A stretch of 64,000 bases of DNA, from assembly GCF_001613065.1 (NCBI RefSeq), contig NZ_BDBQ01000010.1:165205-229204 (forward strand). Direction: 5' to 3'. The notes under the pieces are model-generated. The model ran no database searches and had not been told where the DNA came from. It saw only the letters and a program-made list of their open reading frames with translations. This DNA is from Nocardia miyunensis NBRC 108239 (GTDB taxonomy: Bacteria > Actinomycetota > Actinomycetes > Mycobacteriales > Mycobacteriaceae). Within the stretch, counting starts at the first letter, position 1, and each line of letters starts with the position of its first letter. A program made the position numbers and the translations under genes. Positions 1 to 8,812 of the stretch are shown here, in pieces.

Positions 1-491
1 ATCACCGCGTCGTCCTCCCAGGAATCCCAGAGACGACGGGCCACCTCGATCGAATCACGCTGTTCGCGCCGCACCTCGAGTCCGCCGGTTCTCGGTTCGC
101 GGCCCCAGGCCGCCGCCGCACCGGGATCCACCGTGGCCAGCCAGCCGGCCCGGCCGCGCGACGAATAGTCCAGTGTCGCAAGCGCGGACGCGGTGTGGAA
201 CGGCTCGGCGTAGGTGGTCGCCACGGCGGGAACCAGCCCCAGCGTGCTGGTCGTCGCCGCGACGAAGGAGGCCCGGGTCGGCGCATCGATCCGCCCCGCC
301 GGACCCAAGCCGGGCGGGAGGATCGAATCATCGAAGGTGGCCAGGGTGAATCCGGCGTTCTCCGCGGCACTCACCCGCGCCTGCAGTGTTCGCGCCGACA
401 GCAGCCCGGCGGGTTCGTCCCGCGATCTGCGCCACGCGGCGGGATGGTATCCCGCGCCGTCGAGTTCGATACCCACTGCGAAGCGGCTCAT
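1..491 (-). CDS. LLM-class flavin-dependent monooxygenase, N-terminal part (runs off left edge)
   Basis: About 163 residues are visible, starting MSRFAVGIELDGAGYHP at an ATG (complement of 489-491), and the frame is still open at base 1. The N-terminal layout (short beta strand, then STLGLVPAVATTYAEPFHTA and a long stretch ending in a helix with RLWDSWEDDA) is characteristic of the NtaA/SnaA/DszA branch of the bacterial luciferase superfamily, which uses reduced FMN supplied by a separate reductase. The substrate cannot be told. The C-terminal half lies outside the window. A decayed C-terminal piece of the same family occurs at 14101-14573, but nothing links the two. Confidence 0.75.
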   Translation of the reverse strand, partial: MSRFAVGIELDGAGYHPAAWRRSRDEPAGLLSARTLQARVSAAENAGFTLATFDDSILPPGLGPAGRIDAPTRASFVAATTSTLGLVPAVATTYAEPFHTASALATLDYSSRGRAGWLATVDPGAAAAWGREPRTGGLEVRREQRDSIEVARRLWDSWEDDAV

Positions 492-631
492 ACTACGACG
501 ATCCTCGCACCGCCGCCCGGCGACCACCATTTCCCTCGGCGTGATCGCAACACCGGGAAGACACCACCGGACGTATCGTCGCGCGGACGGCTACTGTGGC
601 TCCCGATCATCCGTCGATCGGGAGGATAGCG

Positions 632-1003
632 ATGAGTTCCAACGGCCTTGGTGCGAACGGTCTGGTCAAAGGGCTGGTCCGGGGGTTCAACAACGGCGTG
701 GTCGCCCTCATGCGGGTTCCCGTGCTCGGCGAGCGGCTGCGCGGCAGCATGGCCGAGATCAGCTACGTCGGCCGACGCTCGGGCAAGACCTTCCGCACCC
801 CCATCGCCTACCGGCGCACCGGGGAGGATGTCGTGATCGGCGTGGCCATGCCCGACAAGAAGAGCTGGTGGCGCAACTTCCTCGGCGAGGGCGCCCCCAT
901 CACGCTGCACCTGTCCGGCGGCGACCGCACCGGACACGCCGTCACCACGCGCGACGAGAACGGCGCGGTCACGGTGAACGTCCACCTGGACCAGCCTGCC
1001 TGA
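632..1003 (+). CDS. Nitroreductase/deazaflavin-dependent oxidoreductase family protein
   Basis: A 123-residue protein. The ATG at 632 is preceded by a GGGAGG ribosome site at the right distance. The pattern YVGRRSGKTFRTPIAY followed by DKKSWWRNF is typical of the small split-barrel deazaflavin (F420)-dependent nitroreductase (Ddn/DUF385) family of mycolate-producing actinobacteria. Members usually carry about 120-150 residues, so it is full length or nearly so. It is a monocistronic gene between divergent and convergent neighbours. Cofactor and substrate are inferred from the family only. Confidence 0.7.
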   Translation: MSSNGLGANGLVKGLVRGFNNGVVALMRVPVLGERLRGSMAEISYVGRRSGKTFRTPIAYRRTGEDVVIGVAMPDKKSWWRNFLGEGAPITLHLSGGDRTGHAVTTRDENGAVTVNVHLDQPA

Positions 1004-1051
1004 GCCTCCGGAGAGACTGGGCCGCGACCACTTTCGTACGAGCGAGCGGGC

Positions 1052-4000
1052 TCACGGCGAGTGGGAGATCTGGATCAGCTCCGGCTCCCGGGATCGAACG
1101 AGGAGGATGGCGCGACCGGGTGACAGCGCATCGGCGCTCAGGTCGCCGGTGAGGACCGCGCTCTCCTCGACGGGCGCACGCAGCATCAGGGTCGGTGTCG
1201 CCAGTTTGTTCACGCACCTGAGCATTCCGCACTTCAGCGCCTCGTCCAGACCGGTCGCTCGCCGTGTGACGACCAGGTGTAAGCCGAGGTCACCGGCTAT
1301 CGGCAGAAACTCCTCCAGCGGCGCCAGCGGGTCCTCGCCGTCCGCGACCACCGTGTCGTAGTCGTCGACGATCACATAGAGCTCGGGCCCCGCCGTACCC
1401 GCACGGGCCCGCCGCCCGGCCGTTTCGATCCCCTCGCTCCGCTCGACGAGGCGAAGGCGCAAACGCTCGACCTCCTCGCGCAGTTCGGCGGCCGAGGGAG
1501 CCGCGATGATCGCCGAGCCGCCGTCCACCGAGCGCACCAGGGTGCGCCGATAGTCGACCAGCAGGATGCCGACCTGTTCCGGGGTCGCGTTCCCGAGCAG
1601 GCCCAGCAGAACGGTGCGCAACAGCGTGGTCTTGCCGAATCCGGTGTCGGCGAATGCCATCAGATGCGGATGATCGGCGAAATCCATTGTCAACGGCGAT
1701 AATTCACGTTCGCCGAGTCCGATGACGACATGTGTGGAATCCTGCACGAGCCCGGCGGCGCGGGCTACCCGCTGAACATCGGCACGCGGCACCACTCGCG
1801 GTAGCGGCAGCACCTGGGGCGCATGTCGCGCACCGTATCGGGCACGGGTGTGCCGAACCATCGCGGCCACGCCTTCCGCCATCCGCTGCGGATCCGTGTC
1901 GGAATCCAGCCTGGGCAGCGCGACCAGCAGATGTCGTTTATCGGGCGCCAACCCCCTGCCAGGGCGGTTCGGCGGGACCTCCCCCGCGGCGTCCCGTCCC
2001 AACCGGGAATCCGCGGGATCGCCCAGCCGCAACTCGATCCGGGCGCCGACGGTGTCCGGGAGGGCGAACTGGGTCCACGGCGGCAGTGTCACCACGACAT
2101 GGATGCCGTACCGCGCTCCGGTCACGGCGATGGTGAAGATGGTGCGCTCGAGCGCCGAATGGTCCTGATGGACCACATCGAGGCCGTCGACCACGAGGAA
2201 GACATCCCCGTATACGTCCGCCGAAATCACCTCCACCGCAGACTCTTTCGCGTCACGCTCCGCCGAATCGGCCTTGTGGGAGCGGAATTCGCGCAGCGAC
2301 CCGATCTTCTCGTCCTCGAACAGCCGCACCCGGCGATCGAGGAGACCGGCGACATCGAAGACGATGCGCCGCAACCCCTCCACATCCTGTCGCCCGGCAA
2401 TCGCGCCGATGTGCGGCAACTCGGCCATATCGGCCAGCGCGCCGCCGAAGTCCAAGCAGTAGAACTGCACCTGCTCGGGCGTGCACAGCTCCGCGGCGGC
2501 CACGATCAAGGTGCGCAGGGCGGTGGACTTTCCCGATCGCGGGCCGCCGACGATCACCAGATGCCCAGAACCACCGTCCAGGTCGGCGACCATCACATCC
2601 AGACGGTGACGTTCCGGGACATCGACGAGTCCGAGCGGCAGGCGCAACGCGCCCGGCAAACCGGCACCGGATCCGCCGTCCCACTGTTCCAGGAGCATTC
2701 CGACCGTCGGCGACTCGGTCAGGGGATCGGTCCACAACTGTCGCACTCGCGGGGCGCGGCCGGTGAGCGCCTTCGCCAGCAGTTCCACCATCGGACGATC
2801 GACGGGATCCGCACCGCCGACCGGCCCGGGACCCGAGACGAACGCCGCCCGGAACCGCGTCGCGATTCCCCCCGCGGTCCGCAGGTATCCGTAGCCCGGA
2901 ATGCGCGGCAGACGGTAGGCGGCGGCGGTTTTCAACAGCAGATTGGATTGCGCGAACGAGAACGTGCGCAACACGATTCGATACGACAGATAGCTGTCCA
3001 GATCACGCAGCTGCCACTCGTCGGGGCGCTGCGTGCCGAGCAGCAGATGAATTCCCAGCGACCGGCCCAGCCGCCCGATCCGCACGAGCACCTCGGCGAA
3101 TTTCGACGCGCCGGCCACCAGATCCATGAATTCCTCGATGACGATAACCAGCGCAGGCAGTACCGGCAGCGATACCCCGGCCGCCCGGGCGGCCGCGTAT
3201 TCATCGATGGTGCGGTACGGGCACTCCTCCCCGATGTACCGCTGCCGCGCGAAGATCTCGCCCTCGAGTACCGCCTGCAGACGCTGCAGCAGGTAGAGAT
3301 CACGTTTCGCACCGCGAACGTGACCGGCGACGTGCGGCAGACCAGCCAGGGGTTCGAAAGTGGCGCGATCATCGACACCGACGAGCAGGAAGTTCACCCG
3401 ATCCGGGCCGTGCCGCAGCGCCAGACCCAACACGATGGTCCGCAGCAGCTCCGATTTCCCCGCGCCGGTAGCCCCGGCGACCAAACCGTGTGGACCCGTA
3501 CCACCATCGGCGATCTGCTCGAGGTCCAACATGATCGGCTCGTCGGGGCCGGCGACGCCGATGGGCACCCGCAAACGCCGATCGGGCTCCCCGGACCGCC
3601 ACCACCGATCGGTGTCCGGCGAAGACACGTCGGCGATCTCGTACAGATCGGCGAACTTCGCCTCGAGTTCCTGGCCCGCCGAACCCGGACCGGCCCGCGC
3701 GCCGTCGTCCCGGCTCCGGAACAGGTCCACGAGTTGCGCCGCGCCGTCATCGGAATCGTCCGACTCGACGGGATCAACGGCGGGTTCGCGAATGTCGGGC
3801 AACGCGATTCGGAACGGTTGCTCACCGTGCAGCGCCCATCCGGCGCCGTCCGGGAGCCTGGCCGCTCGATCCGCCGCGACCCGCGAATCACCGGACCTGT
3901 GCAGTCGAAGTTCGATCTGCACGCTGAGCAGCCTGGCCACCCAATCCGGCACCTCGTCCCAGTCCCGGAAGGTGGCGACCACGTGCACGGCGTATTCTGG

Positions 4001-5362
4001 TCCGGTTTCCGCGATGCGTCTGACCTTCTCCTCGACGCCCGGCAGTAGCGCGAAATCCTTCCACCGGTCCAGGATCAGGAACAGATCGGGTACCGGGCCG
4101 CCCGGCAGTTCGGCGCGAGCAGCGCGCAGTCTGCCCGGGGAATCGATGCGATGGTTGCGGTACAGCTTCTTCCGGTTCAGGATCTCCTCGGTGACGCCAG
4201 TGAGCATGGCCTGCACGGACTCCGCCTCGTCGTCGCCGACCACTCCGGCGACATGCGGCAGGTCACCCATCGAGCCCAGGCGATTGCTCGAATCCAGGAC
4301 GTGAATGCACACCTCGTCCGTCGAATGGGTCAGCGCCAGCGCCGCCACGAGGGTACGCAGCAGCACGCTCTTGCCCGAACCCGCACGACCGACGATCAGC
4401 AATCCGTGGTCCGGAGCGGCGAATTCGAGCTGGACGATATCGCCTGGCGCGCCATCCGGCCGACGTTGCCGGCCGATCGGAACGCAGAGTTTACTTGTCC
4501 CCCACCAGCTTTCCGCACGCATCCCAGAGTCCTGCACCTGCTCGAGCCGCCCCAGCAGACTACCGAGCAGCACCCGGTCGCCACCGTTGGCCGACCCCGG
4601 CCCACGCCGGGTCTGCGCGATGTACGCCTCGTCGTTCAGCAGGCCGTAGTTGCCCGGGGTCTGGCGGTCCGTGCGGCGGCGGACCTCGTCCTTGACATAC
4701 GTCCACAGGCTGTGCGTGCTGATCTGCCCGGATCCATTGCCCGCCAGGCCGGTCACGATACCGTTGACGATGGCTGCGGTGAAGGTCGACATCGGCTCGG
4801 AATCCTCTGTGCCACGGGTGCCGTCCTCGGCGATCTGCACGCCGGTGCAGGCGGTGAGCACGCAGACCCCTTCTCCCGCGGCCAGATGCTCGCCGACGCC
4901 GTCACCGAGATCGACTCCCGCCTTGAGCGCATCGCCGCCCAGGAACGCGCCGCTGTAGCAGCAGTCCAGCAGGATGATCTTGGACGCGGCATTCGATTCG
5001 CGAATCATCTCCTTGATGAACGAGGACGAAACCCCGGAACTGCCCGGCAGATTCGCATCGGTATTGCTGGCCGCGAGATAGAGGTTCTGACTGGTGCGAA
5101 TGCCGTGTCCGGAGTAGTACAGCAGCAGCAGATCCTCCGGGCCGGCGCCGCGGAACATCCGCTCGATACCGCGCTCGATCTCCATCTTCGACTCGTTGAC
5201 GAGTATCTCCGCGGGCTGGAATCCGCCGATCTCGGGCTCGTGCAACAGGTTCCGCAGCGCGCGCGCATCCGATACCGGTGCGTAGAGCCGAGACAGCGAC
5301 CGCGAATAGAAGGTGTCGTTGGCGATGAACAGCGCGACCCGGCGGCCCCGCAGATCACTCAT
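1052..5362 (-). CDS. Caspase-like peptidase fused to four FtsK/EccC-type ATPase domains (EACC1-associated caspase)
   Basis: A 1436-residue protein. Residues 1-250 form a caspase/metacaspase-type C14 peptidase with the catalytic pair in YYSGHG (His86) and LLDCCYSG (probably Cys135). Four P-loop modules follow, with Walker A motifs GRAGSGKS (325-332), GATGAGKS (630-637), GGPRSGKS (939-946) and ADTGFGKT (1238-1245). Matching hydrophobic-acidic Walker B strands lie near 428-433, 739-744, 1055-1060 and 1329-1335. Spacing and sequence resemble the tandem ATPases of type VII secretion EccC, but there are no N-terminal membrane helices; the caspase sits there instead. The start codon overlaps the end of the EACC1-like gene by 8 bp, so the two are translationally coupled. 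Expected role: an NTP-regulated protease in a conflict or signalling system. Whether the ATPases pump a substrate or gate the caspase is unknown. Confidence 0.88.
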   Translation of the reverse strand: MSDLRGRRVALFIANDTFYSRSLSRLYAPVSDARALRNLLHEPEIGGFQPAEILVNESKMEIERGIERMFRGAGPEDLLLLYYSGHGIRTSQNLYLAASNTDANLPGSSGVSSSFIKEMIRESNAASKIILLDCCYSGAFLGGDALKAGVDLGDGVGEHLAAGEGVCVLTACTGVQIAEDGTRGTEDSEPMSTFTAAIVNGIVTGLAGNGSGQISTHSLWTYVKDEVRRRTDRQTPGNYGLLNDEAYIAQTRRGPGSANGGDRVLLGSLLGRLEQVQDSGMRAESWWGTSKLCVPIGRQRRPDGAPGDIVQLEFAAPDHGLLIVGRAGSGKSVLLRTLVAALALTHSTDEVCIHVLDSSNRLGSMGDLPHVAGVVGDDEAESVQAMLTGVTEEILNRKKLYRNHRIDSPGRLRAARAELPGGPVPDLFLILDRWKDFALLPGVEEKVRRIAETGPEYAVHVVATFRDWDEVPDWVARLLSVQIELRLHRSGDSRVAADRAARLPDGAGWALHGEQPFRIALPDIREPAVDPVESDDSDDGAAQLVDLFRSRDDGARAGPGSAGQELEAKFADLYEIADVSSPDTDRWWRSGEPDRRLRVPIGVAGPDEPIMLDLEQIADGGTGPHGLVAGATGAGKSELLRTIVLGLALRHGPDRVNFLLVGVDDRATFEPLAGLPHVAGHVRGAKRDLYLLQRLQAVLEGEIFARQRYIGEECPYRTIDEYAAARAAGVSLPVLPALVIVIEEFMDLVAGASKFAEVLVRIGRLGRSLGIHLLLGTQRPDEWQLRDLDSYLSYRIVLRTFSFAQSNLLLKTAAAYRLPRIPGYGYLRTAGGIATRFRAAFVSGPGPVGGADPVDRPMVELLAKALTGRAPRVRQLWTDPLTESPTVGMLLEQWDGGSGAGLPGALRLPLGLVDVPERHRLDVMVADLDGGSGHLVIVGGPRSGKSTALRTLIVAAAELCTPEQVQFYCLDFGGALADMAELPHIGAIAGRQDVEGLRRIVFDVAGLLDRRVRLFEDEKIGSLREFRSHKADSAERDAKESAVEVISADVYGDVFLVVDGLDVVHQDHSALERTIFTIAVTGARYGIHVVVTLPPWTQFALPDTVGARIELRLGDPADSRLGRDAAGEVPPNRPGRGLAPDKRHLLVALPRLDSDTDPQRMAEGVAAMVRHTRARYGARHAPQVLPLPRVVPRADVQRVARAAGLVQDSTHVVIGLGERELSPLTMDFADHPHLMAFADTGFGKTTLLRTVLLGLLGNATPEQVGILLVDYRRTLVRSVDGGSAIIAAPSAAELREEVERLRLRLVERSEGIETAGRRARAGTAGPELYVIVDDYDTVVADGEDPLAPLEEFLPIAGDLGLHLVVTRRATGLDEALKCGMLRCVNKLATPTLMLRAPVEESAVLTGDLSADALSPGRAILLVRSREPELIQISHSP

Positions 5363-5723
5363 CGCTCAGCAGATCCGGCAACTGCCCGACGATCGCGTCG
5401 ACCTGCCCATCGGAAGGCCGGTCGATGGTGATCTCCCGATCGCCGTTGCGCACCGTCACCGAATTCGCCCGGTGCCGCGTGAGGAACTGGATCAGCACAT
5501 CGCGAATCGCCAAGGTCACTGTGCCGCCGAGCGCACCGGACACGACCAGCGAACCGACGGCGAAGCCGACACCTGATTTCGCACCAGGGATGTCGGTTAC
5601 CGGACCTCGGCCGACCGCCACTCCCCGAATCCCCCGCAGATCCGTTTCCAGTTCCTTCATCCGCTGATCCAATTGCCGCATCGCACCCGGATCGAGTGTG
5701 ACGGTCAACAGCACCTCTGCCAT
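5355..5723 (-). CDS. Effector-associated constant component EACC1-like protein
   Basis: A 122-residue protein. The ATG at 5723 was chosen because GGGGAGG lies 6 bases upstream; ATGs further upstream have no such site. The first half is a charged helix (MRQLDQRMKELETDLRGI). The middle (GAKSGVGFAVGSLVVSGAL) is a Gly-rich hydrophobic segment, and the end carries the VRNGDREITIDRPS pattern. This layout is that of the EACC1 family, which in actinobacteria is encoded next to caspase, trypsin or other effector genes in NTP-dependent conflict systems. Here it immediately precedes the caspase-FtsK gene with an 8-bp overlap. The biochemical role of EACC1 is not established; it is thought to be an adaptor for the effector. 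Confidence 0.8.
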   Translation of the reverse strand: MAEVLLTVTLDPGAMRQLDQRMKELETDLRGIRGVAVGRGPVTDIPGAKSGVGFAVGSLVVSGALGGTVTLAIRDVLIQFLTRHRANSVTVRNGDREITIDRPSDGQVDAIVGQLPDLLSDE

Positions 5724-5818
5724 CGCTTGCCTCCCCATACCGACGACCACCTGTGATGGCGTATCACCACTCTAGCCACACTCGGGTCGGCGATCACCGC
5801 AGCGATGGGAAGCCGGTA

Positions 5819-6832
5819 CTACAGGCCTCCCAGACCCGCATTATGAGTCTTGGAGTGCTGCAACACTTTCAGCGTCGTTGTCGTCATCCGGTCGCGCAAC
5901 TGCCCCACCCGTGCGGTCCACTGCCGTGTGAAACCGGGATCGGATTCCAGTCCCTCCCAGATCGGCCGCAATTGCGGCGACGCGTGCGCGCCCGGCATCC
6001 ACAGCGGCACCAATTCGTCCAGCACAGGGGACAATTCGTCCAGCACCGCATCGGGCTGGGTCTCGAATACGCCGAAGCGCCCGGCCACCCGGCCGATGGC
6101 GGTCAGCAGCCAATCGTGGGTCGCGAGATCCTCGCAGAAGCGTTGCGCGTCCGCGATGTGCTCCCGCGGCAACACGATTCGCACAGAACGCACGGTGTCG
6201 TCGTCGAGCCGGAACGAGAAGGGCAACGCGTGCTTCGTCGGCTCGCCCACCTCGACCGCCCAGCGCAATCGTGTGGTGCCCGCGCGGCGAAACGGAATCC
6301 GCTGATCGAGCCGCGGATCCACGCGAGTCAGATTCGACATCCGTCCGCAGATCGAGGTCAGATCCAGCAGATCCTCCGCGGACGGCCGCAGATAGCCGTC
6401 CACCAGGGAACCGCTGGACGCCGACCCGCTCACCGCCTCGACGGTCCCCGGCCGGCTCAGATAGTGCGCCCACGGCTGCCGATCGGATCCGCCCGCGCGG
6501 ACCACCGTGGTCTGCGACGATCCCTGTAGCACTCGGCCCCCGATCACCACCGTTCGCGAGGCCACGGTGCCGATCACGTGCACGCGTTTGCCGCCTGCCC
6601 GAGCCGGACGGCACTGCGCCAGATTGCAGTCGACGCCCTCGAGCCGATTCGGCGAGATCACCAGGGGCACAGGACGTTCCCGGGAGGTCACCGTGCTTCC
6701 GAACTTCATCGCGCTGAGCAGTTCGACGCTCGCGGGAGTGTCGAGTACCCGCCGGGACGGCAGCAGACAGGTCTGGATCTCCCCGAACACGGCCAGGATC
6801 GACTCGTCCGCACACGCATTGGCATCGGTCAT
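5819..6832 (-). CDS. SCO2521 family protein
   Basis: A 337-residue protein beginning MTDANACADESILAVFGEI. The segment AVFGEIQTCLLPSRRVLD followed by a long beta-rich region without recognisable catalytic motifs is characteristic of the SCO2521 family of Streptomyces and Nocardia. No membrane segment or signal peptide is seen. The ATG at 6832 lies one base after the SCO2522-like stop codon; an in-frame ATG at 6844 would overlap that gene. It is the last of the four SCO2521-2524-like genes and is followed after 95 bp by the EACC1/caspase pair. Function is unknown; constant linkage suggests it forms a complex with the other three products. Confidence 0.8.
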   Translation of the reverse strand: MTDANACADESILAVFGEIQTCLLPSRRVLDTPASVELLSAMKFGSTVTSRERPVPLVISPNRLEGVDCNLAQCRPARAGGKRVHVIGTVASRTVVIGGRVLQGSSQTTVVRAGGSDRQPWAHYLSRPGTVEAVSGSASSGSLVDGYLRPSAEDLLDLTSICGRMSNLTRVDPRLDQRIPFRRAGTTRLRWAVEVGEPTKHALPFSFRLDDDTVRSVRIVLPREHIADAQRFCEDLATHDWLLTAIGRVAGRFGVFETQPDAVLDELSPVLDELVPLWMPGAHASPQLRPIWEGLESDPGFTRQWTARVGQLRDRMTTTTLKVLQHSKTHNAGLGGL

Positions 6833-6833
6833 A

Positions 6834-7859
6834 TCACGCCCCATCGACAGGCCTCACCGAGACCTCGTTGATGAAAACGTGCTGCAGACGTCTGGTCAGT
6901 TCCCGGGGAATCTCGACACCCTCGCGAGCACCGCGCGCGAGGGTCTGTGCCACGAGTTCCTCGTCGAGATGCACATGGTCGAGAATCATCCGAACCGCAT
7001 GTTCGATCTTCAGATAACTCTGCGGCAGGATGGACAGCGTCTGGTAGGCGGCGAACGGCGCTGCCTTCGGATTCAGCTGTACCACCGAGGGCATTTCCCA
7101 CCATCGCTCCGGCCAGCCGGTGCCGCGCGGCTGGGGCTGAACCACCGGCCCGCCGTCGTAGCGCACCATTCCCAGCCGCAGAAGTTGCCAGATCGACGCC
7201 AGGTAGGGACACGACCAGCGGATATTTTTCGAACCGTCCTTGCGGATATTCTCGTTCCAGAGCTCGACATCCAGAAATATCGAATGCTCCCGGCGGCCGA
7301 GCTCTTCCGACGGACGATACTCCGATAATTGCATGGCCTGTTTCGAATCGTATTCCGAGGACCTCCGGCCATTGCACAACCAGCCTGATTCCACGTCCGG
7401 CGGGCGACCGCCGGTGGTCGCGGGAACCGGTTCGGCCACGATCCACGACGCGATCATCTCCGCCAGCGGAACCGAATGTCCGGTCGGCTGGCCATCGACA
7501 TACTGCGGCGATTCCCAGCAGCTGGCCTCACGGGCGAGATAGTCGATGGTCAGACCGTATTCCTGCGCGACGCCCAGAATCTTCGCCAGCACCTCGGTCG
7601 GATCGGTATTCGGGCCGAAATAGTCGTCGATCAGAAAACAGGTGCTCACTCGCGCGGAATTGCCGAACTCGGCCCGGGTGGCCTCGGTATAGAGGTCGAC
7701 CAGTTTCTGCACCCGCCGAAACTGGGTTCGAATGGGTTCGAGCCCGTCGGTCAGGTCCTTCATGTAGAAGTGGCCGGTTTCGATCGACAGATGGGAAAGC
7801 TCCACATTGGCGATCTTCGCCTGTTCGGTCGCCTCGCTGTATCCAGTGCTGAAATCCAC
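6834..7859 (-). CDS. SCO2522 family protein
   Basis: A 341-residue protein. The GTG at 7859, two bases after the SCO2523-like stop, gives VDFSTGYSEATEQAK; a G-rich ribosome site lies inside the end of the previous gene. The conserved family signature near the N-terminus is ELSHLSIETGHFYMKD, and the middle contains CFLIDDYF, WRCPYL-like and WWEMPSVVQ patterns. An open frame extends far upstream, but that part overlaps the SCO2523-like gene and is not expected to be used. No known enzymatic motif is visible. It belongs to the four-gene unit SCO2521-2524, whose products occur together in many actinomycetes. Confidence 0.78.
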   Translation of the reverse strand: MDFSTGYSEATEQAKIANVELSHLSIETGHFYMKDLTDGLEPIRTQFRRVQKLVDLYTEATRAEFGNSARVSTCFLIDDYFGPNTDPTEVLAKILGVAQEYGLTIDYLAREASCWESPQYVDGQPTGHSVPLAEMIASWIVAEPVPATTGGRPPDVESGWLCNGRRSSEYDSKQAMQLSEYRPSEELGRREHSIFLDVELWNENIRKDGSKNIRWSCPYLASIWQLLRLGMVRYDGGPVVQPQPRGTGWPERWWEMPSVVQLNPKAAPFAAYQTLSILPQSYLKIEHAVRMILDHVHLDEELVAQTLARGAREGVEIPRELTRRLQHVFINEVSVRPVDGA

Positions 7860-7861
7860 GA

Positions 7862-8812
7862 TCAGAAATCCCCCTCCCACGTCCAGGTGTCGTCGTTGAC
7901 GAGTTCGTCCGCCAACGCGGCAAAGGCACGCACGGTCTCCTGATTGGCGATCTTCGCATCGACGTCGGCATCCAGAATCACCTGTTCGCGCCATTGCAAC
8001 ACGGGTTCGACCGGCGTCGTCCCGAGGGTCACGCTGGTGCCCATCTGATTCGCCTGGGCGAGCTGATCCAACGCCTCGTTCTGCTTCCGCAGCCATGCCC
8101 ACTGCGGGCCGCTGCCCTTCGCACCCGGCGCCTCGCTGGTCGAGGGCACCGCGGTACGGACGTATCGCATCGAATCGAGCAGTCGTCCCGGGTCGTAACC
8201 GAGTTTCGCGCCGTTCTCCAGCAGGCCGTTCGGCCCGTGCACCAGACCGTTGGCGGCGAGAATGTGCTGGCGCGTCCAGCGATGGAATACCAGCCACCGC
8301 GCCACCGCACCACGCAACTGCGTGGCGGCCATGGCACTGAGCACGATCTCCAGTGCCGCCGATCGTCCGGCGCTCAGATCAATGAAGGTGACGTCGAATT
8401 CCTGTTTACAGATCACCAGTATGTCGACGCAACGCTTCACCACATCGGTCGTAGCACCGAATTCACCGCCGCCACGATCGCCCGGATACAGCGTGAGCCG
8501 GTAGGGGTGACGCGGCGCGCGAAGATCCGTGCGCTTGGTTTCCGATCGAATATCGTACTGCGCCGGGATGGATTTCTTTCCGGTCAGGAATCTGTGCAGT
8601 CCGTTGCCCTCGGTGGTACCGCGATCCATCCGGTCGATCTCGAACAGCGCACCGGCGGTCGGGGAGCCGAAGTCGAAATCGAGGTACGCGACGTTGCGGC
8701 CCTGAATACTGAGTCGATAGGCGATATTACAGCTCGTCACGGATCGACCCGTGCCGCCCTTGTCGGACGTGGAGAAAACGAGTATCGGATCGCGATCGCC
8801 CAATTCACTCAC
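7862..8812 (-). CDS. SCO2523 family variant P-loop (KGGxGR) protein
   Basis: A 316-residue ParA/MinD-fold protein. The deviant Walker A is DKGGTGRS (17-24); the invariant GK[ST] lysine of normal ParA proteins is Arg23, while the signature lysine of the MinD type (Lys18) remains. The following strand AYLDFDFGSPTAG (switch I region) and TFIDLSAGRSA (Walker B region) are preserved. Such KGGVGR-variant ATPases are a recognised actinobacterial subfamily, and their ATPase activity is uncertain. The gene overlaps the SCO2524-like gene by 8 bp and is followed by the SCO2522-like gene after 2 bp, so all are probably translated from one message. It probably acts as a nucleotide-dependent switch for the complex. 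Confidence 0.85.
   Translation of the reverse strand: MSELGDRDPILVFSTSDKGGTGRSVTSCNIAYRLSIQGRNVAYLDFDFGSPTAGALFEIDRMDRGTTEGNGLHRFLTGKKSIPAQYDIRSETKRTDLRAPRHPYRLTLYPGDRGGGEFGATTDVVKRCVDILVICKQEFDVTFIDLSAGRSAALEIVLSAMAATQLRGAVARWLVFHRWTRQHILAANGLVHGPNGLLENGAKLGYDPGRLLDSMRYVRTAVPSTSEAPGAKGSGPQWAWLRKQNEALDQLAQANQMGTSVTLGTTPVEPVLQWREQVILDADVDAKIANQETVRAFAALADELVNDDTWTWEGDF

Noticed and set aside
1823..4048. A 741-codon plus-strand frame opposite the caspase-FtsK gene
   Set aside because: Same reason: antisense to four P-loop domains, no recognisable fold or ribosome site.
1052..5362. A type VII secretion EccC gene
   Set aside because: No EccB, EccD, EccE, mycosin or WXG100 genes nearby and no N-terminal membrane helices; the caspase domain points to another role.
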